Source: Zoogloea sp.
GTDB taxonomy: Bacteria; Pseudomonadota; Gammaproteobacteria; Burkholderiales; Rhodocyclaceae
Direction of reading: 5' to 3'
DNA: 64,000 nt
NCBI RefSeq assembly: GCF_028689785.1
Contig: NZ_JAQVCN010000007.1
Span: 56,623-120,622 of the forward strand
Shown here: positions 47,861 to 56,700 of the stretch, piece by piece
Layout of the letters: every line of letters begins with the position of its first letter
Numbering within the stretch: the stretch's first letter is position 1
The notes under the pieces: model-generated
Database searches by the model: none
Told to the model about the DNA's origin: nothing
What the model saw: the letters and a program-made list of their open reading frames with translations, nothing else
Made by a program: the position numbers and the translations under genes

Positions 47861-50001
47861 GCGGCGTATTCCTTCGGTGCGGCCTGGGCAGGGCCGCCTT
47901 GCAGCTTGCGCAGGACTTCGGCGCGGGGGCCGTCGAGAACCACCCGGCCCTGGTCGAGCACGACCAGCCGATCCACCAGCGGCAGCATGGCCATGCGGTG
48001 GGTGACCAGCAGCAGGGTTACGCCCTTGATGCTGCGCAGGTTTTCAATGAGTCGGGATTCGGTGGCCGGGTCCATCATGCTCGACGGTTCGTCGAGGAGC
48101 AGCATGCGCGGCTGCTGGACCAGGGCGCGGGCGATGGAGACAGCCTGACGCTGGCCACCAGAGAGGCGATCACCGCGCTCGCCGACCTGGGTGCCGAGGC
48201 CGTGGGGCATCTGGGCGAGGGTCTCGTCGAGGCAGGACAAGCGCAGGGCTTCGAGGATTTCGGCGTCACCAGCCTGGTTGTTGCCGAGCAGGATGTTCTC
48301 GCGGATGTCGCCGTGGAACAGCACCACGTCCTGGGGGACGTAGCCCACCTGCCGGCGCAGGCTTTGGGGTTCGAGTTGGTTCACCGACATTCCGTCCACC
48401 ATCACGTTGCCCTGGTCGGGACCGTAGAGGTTGAGGAGCAGCTTGAATAAAGTGCTCTTGCCGGAGCCGATGCGGCCGATGAAGCCGACGCGTTCGCCCG
48501 GGCGGATGCTCAGGTTGAGGCCCTTCAGCACGGGCGGGCAGTCCGGGTAGGAAAAATGCACGTCGCGGAAGTCGATGCGGCCCTGCATGCGGGGCAGGTG
48601 CAGACTGTCGGCGGTCTCGTCGGTGGGGGACTCCATGATCTTGTCGAGAGCTTCGAGCGCCTGGCGGGTCTGCTCGTAGCGCACGATCAGGGCGGCGATC
48701 TGGGTGGCCGGGGTGATGGCCCGGGCGGTCAGCATCGAGACGGCAATCAGCTGACCCATGGTCAGCTCGCCGGCGGAGATCAGCAGGGCGCCGAACATCA
48801 CGATCAGGATGGTGGTGAGGTTGGTCACCACCATCGAGATGTAAGTCCCGAAAGAGGTCCATTCCCGCATCTTCACCGAGTTTTCGGAGATCTTGACGGT
48901 GAGCATTTCCCACTGGCGGCGGGCCCAGGCCTCGGCACCGAGAACCTTGATGGTGTCCACGCCGTTCATGGTCTCGAACAGGTGGGCGGTGCGCTGGGCC
49001 GACTCCTGCATGTTGGCCCCGAGCACCCGGATCAGGGGGCGCCGGATCAGCAGCGAGGAGGCGATGGTCAGGGGAATCATCAGCAGCGGGATGATCACCA
49101 GCCAGTGACCGACCAGCCCGATCAGCACCAGGAAGAACAGCATGAAAGGCACATCGCCCAACGCGGTGAGTGTCGAGGAGGTGACGAACTCGCGAACCGA
49201 CTCGAAGTCCCGCACGATGTTGGCCAGCACCCCGCCGGAAGCCGGCCGGTTGGCCGCCCGCAGGCGCAGGGCATGGGCAAACACGTGGGATGACATGGCC
49301 ACGTCCGCCTTGCGTGCCGCCGCCTCAAGCAGATAGCTGCGCAGCAGCTTGATGACGAGGTCGAAAAGCACCACTACCGCAACGGCGCCGGTCAGCACCC
49401 ACAGGCTGTCGAGGGCATTGTTGGGCACCACGCGGTCATAGACCGACATCGTGTAGAAGGGGATCACCGCCGCAAAGACGTTGGTCAGCACGGTGGCCAG
49501 CAGGGCCCAGCCGTAGATGCTGCGGTTGGCCCGCAGGGTGTCCCAGAACCAGCGTCGCGGGCGCGGCAGATGGTAGAGCAGGCTGCGGGTGTCGAAGAAC
49601 ACCAGTGGCCGCACGAAGTAGGTGATGCCCGGGTAGTCGGCGGTGATGCTAGCCGCGCTCAGGGATACGCTGCCGCGGATGCCCGGCTGCACACATTCGA
49701 AATCGTCTCCCTTGCGACTCAGCACCACCAGCGGATCTCCGCCCTCGACGACGATCAGGGCGGGCAACTCGGAAGGCCGGAAGGCCTCTGGCGTCTTCGT
49801 GCTGCGACTGAGGGACAGGCCGCCGCGCTGGGCGCACTCACGGATGTGAGCCTCGCTGATGTGGCCATTGACCACAGGGGTGTCCGCCAGCAACTGGGTG
49901 GGATCGGCACGCTTGCCAAAGAAGTGTGCCAGGAACATCAACTGATCGATGATCCCGTCGACCGGCGCCTCGCCAGGGGTGGATGAGGGTGTTTCGCGCA
50001 T
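47857..50001 (-). CDS. type I secretion ABC transporter, LapB-like with degenerate C39 domain
   Basis: A 714-residue transporter-ATPase. An N-terminal C39-peptidase-like domain (about 1-145) starts GIIDQLMFLAHFFGK and has no catalytic cysteine at the usual place, as in LapB/HlyB, where it acts as a substrate-binding domain. Six membrane helices follow (about 165-450), then the ATPase: Walker A GRIGSGKSTLFKLLL, signature LSGGQRQAVSIARAL, Walker B RMLLLDEPSS. LapB-type systems export very large adhesins. The gene is divergent from the 2788-residue giant protein, its likely cargo. Confidence 0.93.
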   Translation of the reverse strand: MRETPSSTPGEAPVDGIIDQLMFLAHFFGKRADPTQLLADTPVVNGHISEAHIRECAQRGGLSLSRSTKTPEAFRPSELPALIVVEGGDPLVVLSRKGDDFECVQPGIRGSVSLSAASITADYPGITYFVRPLVFFDTRSLLYHLPRPRRWFWDTLRANRSIYGWALLATVLTNVFAAVIPFYTMSVYDRVVPNNALDSLWVLTGAVAVVVLFDLVIKLLRSYLLEAAARKADVAMSSHVFAHALRLRAANRPASGGVLANIVRDFESVREFVTSSTLTALGDVPFMLFFLVLIGLVGHWLVIIPLLMIPLTIASSLLIRRPLIRVLGANMQESAQRTAHLFETMNGVDTIKVLGAEAWARRQWEMLTVKISENSVKMREWTSFGTYISMVVTNLTTILIVMFGALLISAGELTMGQLIAVSMLTARAITPATQIAALIVRYEQTRQALEALDKIMESPTDETADSLHLPRMQGRIDFRDVHFSYPDCPPVLKGLNLSIRPGERVGFIGRIGSGKSTLFKLLLNLYGPDQGNVMVDGMSVNQLEPQSLRRQVGYVPQDVVLFHGDIRENILLGNNQAGDAEILEALRLSCLDETLAQMPHGLGTQVGERGDRLSGGQRQAVSIARALVQQPRMLLLDEPSSMMDPATESRLIENLRSIKGVTLLLVTHRMAMLPLVDRLVVLDQGRVVLDGPRAEVLRKLQGGPAQAAPKEYAA

Positions 50002-50397
50002 GGGCAGAAAGCTCGGTTAGTCGTGCCGCGCAGAGACCGGAAATCGGCGTCCGCATGAATCAGGACGCCGATGGTGCCACAGGACCCCAAATGCCAAATG
50101 TTAAAAAGTCACGGGGTTTTTGCCTCCTCGATGCTGCTTGCGTACTTGGTCACATTTCTCCTGTGCGGGCGACGAAGAGCTCTGTGGGTATTTAAGCATT
50201 TTTAACAAATACGATGTATTTTTTCTGTTCACAGGTCCGATTTTTTCGCGTGTGCATTTGTTTTTCTTATTTTGCAAAAAAGTGTCAATTCACCTTTTGC
50301 AGGTGTGGCTTATTGCCTGTCGGAGATTTTCGAGGGGTTTTCGATAGCCGGGAAGTAGGGGGCAAGACCCTTTAGGGGGAAGTGTGAGGCGTTTTGT

Positions 50398-50425
50398 ATT
50401 GTTTTAAATAGTCATATAAAACAAT
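50398..50425. promoter_or_regulatory. inverted repeat, candidate regulator site
   Basis: ATTGTTTTA (50398-50406) and TAAAACAAT (50417-50425) form a perfect 9-bp inverted repeat with a 10-bp spacer. It lies about 240-260 bp upstream of the predicted start of the giant gene transcript, a distance compatible with an enhancer. Confidence 0.45.
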
Positions 50426-50633
50426 GACTAAAATTATATAAAAAACCCGTTTGAATGAATTTTTCATTGTCCTGTCTGCTGCTTCGCAATGCTTTTATTC
50501 AATCGGATGTGTCGGTTTTTTTTACAGCGGATAGTGGTTTGTGCTTTTTTACACACGTCAAAAACCCTGCAGATGCCATTAAGTTGTTGAGGGGCTTTGA
50601 AATTATCGTTTTTGACAGTTGTGGTCGGCGTGG

Positions 50634-50649
50634 TGGCCCGCAAATTGCA
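50634..50649 (+). promoter_or_regulatory. sigma-54 (-24/-12) promoter of the giant surface-protein gene
   Basis: TGGCCCGCAAATTGCA matches TGGCACG-N4-TTGCA with a single mismatch. GG (50635-50636) and GC (50647-50648) are 10 bp apart. The transcript would start near 50660, about 70 bases before the ATG. Confidence 0.8.
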
Positions 50650-50729
50650 GTTGGATCTCCGTTTTTCTTTCTTCGTCTCCCCTTTTTGTAGGGCGGGCGA
50701 CATAACACGCAAAAAGATGGAGGTCGTTC

Positions 50730-53700
50730 ATGGCAACTTCGCGGTACTCAACCAGCGTTTCCCTTTGCGAGGACACCAGCAAGAATTTCGAGCTGTTCGA
50801 TCTGCTCAAGCAAGCGGATCCCAACTACGCCGCCGTTGATCCGGCTCGCATCAAGCTTTACGTTTACGACGGCACCAAGTACGTCGAAACCACCTCCGGC
50901 TACTTCACGGCGGTGGACAAGGACACCTTCACGGTCGATGCGTCCCTGCTCCCGAACTTCAATGGTGAGCTGAAGGTTCGCGTTCTCGGCACCGACAGCA
51001 CTGGCAACAGTTTCATTCTCGACATCACCATCGATGTCACCCCGGTGAATGACGCCCCCTCCGGCACCGACGACTCCGCCAATGTCGCCAGCGGCGACGT
51101 GTATGTGCTGGGGCTGGACGACTTTGGCTTTACCGATGCGGTCGAAGGCGATGCCTTCAAGTCTGTGCTCATCACCACCCTGCCGAGCGCCGGCACCCTG
51201 CTGCTCAATGGTGTTGCCGTCACCGCGGGTCAGGAAGTCCTGGCCGCTGACGTAGCCGCCGGCAGCCTGACCTACCTGGCCCCCAGCGATGCTGGCGGCG
51301 CCATTGGCTTCACCTTTCAAGTGCGCGACACCGGCGGTACCGACGGTTGTGGAGGCAACGACCTGGACCTGACCCCGAACACCTTCACCTTCAATGTGCC
51401 TCAGCCGGCCAAGGCGGTCATCGGTGACACCGTATGGGAAGACGCCAACGCCAATGGCCTGCAGGACGCCGGCGAAATCGGCATCGGCGGCGTGACCGTC
51501 CAGTTGCGTGATCCCCAGGGCAACCTGGTGCAGACCACCACCACCGACAGTGCCGGCAAGTACAGCTTCACGGTTAACCCGGGCAGCTACTTCGTCACCG
51601 TCGTGGCCCCCAACGGCTATGCCGCCACCGAACGGGACGTGGGCGCCAATGACGGCGTCGATAGCGACATCGACGGCACCGGCATCAGCCACCTTGTTAC
51701 CGTTGCTGCGGGCGACATCGACAACACCGTCGACGCTGGCCTGTATCGCACTGCCGAGATCGGCAACCGCGTCTGGATCGATGCAAACGGCAACGGCCTG
51801 CAGGACGTGGGCGAAGCCGGCGTCCCGGGTGTCCAGGTCCGCCTGCTCGACGCCAACGGGAACGCCGTTGAAGGCCCGATCACCACCGACGCCAATGGGG
51901 AGTACTTGTTCTCCGGCCTCAAGCCCGGCGTTTACAGCATCGCCTTCGACCCGGCCACGCTGCCCGCCGGCTACCGCTTTACCACCCGTGATGCAGGCGC
52001 CGACACGGATGACTCCGATGCCAACCCGCTGGACGGCACCACCATCCAGACCGTTCTGGAGTCGGGCGAGTCGGACAAGACCTGGGATGCCGGCATTGTT
52101 GCCAAACCCGGTTCCATTTCCGGCTCCGTCTCCGAAGATCAGGACAACGACAACACCGGTGATGCCCCCATCGCTGGCGTGACGATTCAGCTCAAGGACA
52201 GCACCGGCACCGTGGTGCAGACCACCACCACCGATGCCAACGGCAACTACACGTTCAACAACGTGCCGGCTGGCAACTACACCGTCGTCGAAACCAACAA
52301 GCCGGGCTTCTCGGACGTGGGTGACGTGGATGGCGGCGATCCCAACGTGATCTCCGTGACCCTGCCTGCAGGTGGCAACAGCACCGGCAATGACTTCGTC
52401 GATGAGCGCCTGCCGGGCGTGGTTTCCGGCACCGTGCTGGAAGACCTGAACAACGACGACGTGGGCGATACCCCGATCCCGGGCGTGACCGTCGAGCTGA
52501 AGGACCCGGCTGGCAACGTGGTGCAGACCACCACCACCGACGCCAACGGCAACTACACCTTCAACAACGTGCCCCCGGGCAACTACACCGTTGTCGAAAC
52601 CAACAAGCCGGGCTACACCGACGTGGGCGACAGTGACGGTGGCAACCCCAACACCATCGCCGTGACCGTGACCCCGGGCTCCTCAAGCACCGGCAACGTG
52701 TTCGTCGATGAGCGTCCGGCCACCCTGGGCGACCTCGTGTGGGAAGACAAGAACGCCAACGGCGTTCAGGACGCCGGCGAAGCCGGAATCGCCAACGTCA
52801 CCGTCGAGCTCAAGGACACCAGCGGCAACGTGGTGAGCACCACCACCACCGACGCCAACGGCAACTACAGCTTCAGCGTCACCCCGGGCACCTACACGGT
52901 AGCCGTGGTGAAGCCGGCGGGCTACGAGATCACCGGCCAGGATCTGGGCGGCAATGAAGCCCGCGACAGCGACATCAACGCCGCGGGCAGCAGTGCTCCG
53001 GTGACCCTGCAGTCCGGCGAGAACAACCCGAACGTGGATGCGGGCCTGTACAAGCTGGCCGAGCTGGGCGACAAGGTTTGGTACGACACCAACAAGAACG
53101 GCGTGCAGGACGCAGGCGAAGCCGGCGTGCAGGGCGTGAAGGTGTCGCTGCTGGATGCAGCGGGCAACGTGGTCACCACCCAGACCACCGACGCCAACGG
53201 CAACTACCTCTTCACCAGCCTGAAGCCGGGCACCTATAGCGTGCAGTTCGACAAGGCCACGCTGCCCACCGGCTACGTGTTCACCTCGAAGGACGCGGGC
53301 GCTGACGGTGTGGACAGCGACGCTGACACCAACACCGGCAAGACCATCCAGACCGTTCTGGAATCGGGCGAATCGGACAAGACCTGGGATGCCGGCATCG
53401 TCGCCAACCCCGGCTCCATCTCCGGTACCGTGCGTGAAGACCTGGATAACAACGACACCGGCGATACCCCCATCGCTGGCGTGACGATTCAGCTCAAGGA
53501 CAGCACCGGCACCGTGGTGCAGACCACCACCACCGATGCCAACGGCAACTACACGTTCAACAACGTGCCGGCCGGCAACTACACCGTCGTCGAAACCAAC
53601 AAGCCGGGCTTCTCGGACGTGGGTGACGTGGATGGCGGCGATCCCAACGTGATCTCCGTGACCCTGCCTGCAGGTGGCAACAGCACCGGCAATGACTTCG

Positions 53701-56700
53701 TCGATGAGCGCCTGCCGGGCGTGGTTTCCGGCACCGTGCTGGAAGACCTGAACAACGACGACGTGGGCGATACCCCGATCCCGGGCGTGACCGTCGAGCT
53801 GAAGGACCCGGCTGGCAACGTGGTGCAGACCACCACCACCGACGCCAACGGCAACTACACCTTCAACAACGTGCCCCCGGGCAACTACACCGTTGTCGAA
53901 ACCAACAAGCCGGGCTACACCGACGTGGGCGACAGTGACGGTGGCAACCCCAACACCATCGCCGTGACCGTGACCCCGGGCTCCTCAAGCACCGGCAACG
54001 TGTTCGTCGATGAGCGTCCGGCCACCCTGGGCGACCTCGTGTGGGAAGACAAGAACGCCAACGGCGTTCAGGACGCCGGCGAAGCCGGAATCGCCAACGT
54101 CACCGTCGAGCTCAAGGACACCAGCGGCAACGTGGTGAGCACCACCACCACCGACGCCAACGGCAACTACAGCTTCAGCGTCACCCCGGGCACCTACACG
54201 GTAGCCGTGGTGAAGCCGGCGGGCTACGAGATCACCGGCCAGGATCTGGGCGGCAATGAAGCCCGCGACAGCGACATCAACGCCGCGGGCAGCAGTGCTC
54301 CGGTGACCCTGCAGTCCGGCGAGAACAACCCGAACGTGGATGCGGGCCTGTACAAGCTGGCCGAGCTGGGCGACAAGGTTTGGTACGACACCAACAAGAA
54401 CGGCGTGCAGGACGCAGGCGAAGCCGGCGTGCAGGGCGTGAAGGTGTCGCTGCTGGATGCAGCGGGCAACGTGGTCACCACCCAGACCACCGACGCCAAC
54501 GGCAACTACCTCTTCACCAGCCTGAAGCCGGGCACCTATAGCGTGCAGTTCGACAAGGCCACGCTGCCCACCGGCTACGTGTTCACCTCGAAGGACGCGG
54601 GCGCTGACGGTGTGGACAGCGACGCTGACACCAACACCGGCAAGACCATCCAGACCGTTCTGGAATCGGGCGAATCGGACAAGACCTGGGATGCCGGCAT
54701 CGTCGCCAACCCCGGCTCCATCTCCGGTACCGTGCGTGAAGACCTGGACAACAACGACACCGGCGACACCCCCATCGCTGGCGTGGCGATTCAGCTCAAG
54801 GACAGCACCGGCACCGTGGTGCAGACCACCACCACCGATGCCAACGGCAACTACACGTTCAACAACGTGCCGGCTGGCAACTACACCGTCGTCGAAACCA
54901 ACAAGCCGGGTTACCTGGACGTCAATGACGTCGATGGTGGCAACCCCAACAGCATCAGCGTGACCCTGACTCCGGGTGCCTCCAGCACCGGCAACGACTT
55001 CGTCGATGAGCGCACCGCCACCATCGGCGACAAGGTGTGGCTGGATGCGAACGCCAACGGCGTGCAGGACGCCGGCGAAGCGGGTATCGCGGGTGTCACC
55101 GTCAAGCTGCTCGACAGCGCCGGCACTGTGGTGGGTACCTCCACCACCGATGCCAACGGCAACTACCAGTTCACCAACCTGGCCCCGGGCGACTACGCAG
55201 TGCAGATCGCTGCGCCGACCGGCTACTTTGTCAGCCCGAAAGACCAGGGCGGAAACGATACCATCGACAGCGACATCGATCCGACCACTGGCAAGACCGT
55301 CAACACCACCCTCAGCGCCGGTGAAACCGACCTGACCTGGGATGCCGGCCTGTACCAGAAGGCTTCCCTGGGCGACAAGGTGTGGATGGACACGAACAAG
55401 AACGGTGTTCAGGACGCAGGCGAAGCCGGTGTTTCCGGTGTCACCGTGAAGCTGCTCGACAGCAACGGCAACGTCGTCTCCATCGCCACGACGGATGCCA
55501 ATGGCAACTACCTGTTCAAGGATCTGGTGCCGGGCAACTATTCGGTGCAGGTCGTCGCTCCGACTGGCACCAGCTTCACCGGTAAGGATCTGGGTGGTAA
55601 CGACACCACCGACAGCGATGTGGATGGCACCGGCAAGTCCGGCGTCATCACGCTGGTGTCCGGTGAGACCAACACCAGCGTGGATGCCGGCCTGACCCAA
55701 TCCAGCGCCTCCTACGGCGACAAGGTGTGGCTGGACAAGAACGCCAACGGTATCCAGGACGCGGGTGAAGGCGGTATCGCCGGCGTCACCGTGAAGCTGC
55801 TGAACAGCACCGGCGCCGTGGTGGCCACCACCACCACCGATGCCAACGGCAACTACCTGTTCGACAACCTGACCCCGGGTGACTACTCGGCCCAGATCGT
55901 GGCCCCCACCGGCTACTTCCTGAGCGCCAAGGATCAGGGCACCAACGACGCCATCGACAGCGACTTCGACCCGACTACCGGCAAGACGGTTGTGACTACC
56001 TTGGCGACCGGCGAAACGGACCTGTCGTGGGATGCAGGCCTGTACCAGAAGGCCTCTATCGGCGACAAGGTGTGGGCTGACTGCAACAACAACGGTATCC
56101 AGGACGCCAACGAAGCGGGCGTTGTGGGGGTGACCGTGAAGCTGCTGAATGCGTCGGGTGCCGTGGTGGCCACCACCATGACCGACGCCAACGGCAACTA
56201 CGTCTTCAAGGACCTGGTGCCGGGCAGCTATTCGGTGCAGGTGGTTGCACCCACCGGCTACGCCATCACCCAGAAGGATCAGGGCACCAACGATGCCGTG
56301 GATTCCGACGCTGACCAGAGCACTGGCAAGACCGCGGTGACCGTGCTTGAGTCGGGTGAAAACGACATGACCTGGGACGCCGGCCTGACGGCGAAGGTTG
56401 TGACCGCCACCTTCGATTTCAACGGCAACATGGCTACCGATGGCAAGGATGGCAACATCCTGTGCTTCAGCAACAACGGTATCACCGTCAATGCCAGCGC
56501 TTTCAGCCGTGACAAGAGCAGCGGCGCATGGGCCAAGGCTTATCTCGGTGCTTATGGCGGTGGCCTGGGCGTGACCGATAGCTCGGAAGGTTATGGCTAC
56601 GGCAGCACCCACACCGTCGACAACAACGGTACCCGTGATAACTACGTGCTGTTCGAGTTCAACCAGGCTGTGGTGGTCGACAAGGCCTACCTGGGCTACG

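Larger units (their letters stand above)
50002..50729. other. 728-bp AT-rich region between the secretion operon and its probable cargo gene
   Basis: This divergent spacer is far richer in A+T than the rest of the window, especially 50190-50560, and has long T-runs. It contains a sigma-54 promoter (50634-50649) and an inverted repeat (50398-50425), listed separately. I see no good promoter for the secretion operon, which starts at 50001. Short reading frames here have no ribosome sites or protein-like composition. The AT-rich stretch could be bent or bound by nucleoid proteins such as IHF or H-NS. Confidence 0.65.

Noticed and set aside
50612..50617. TTGACA as a sigma-70 -35 box for the giant gene
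   Set aside because: No -10-like sequence lies 15-19 bp downstream; that stretch is GC-rich, and the sigma-54 site at 50634 fits far better.
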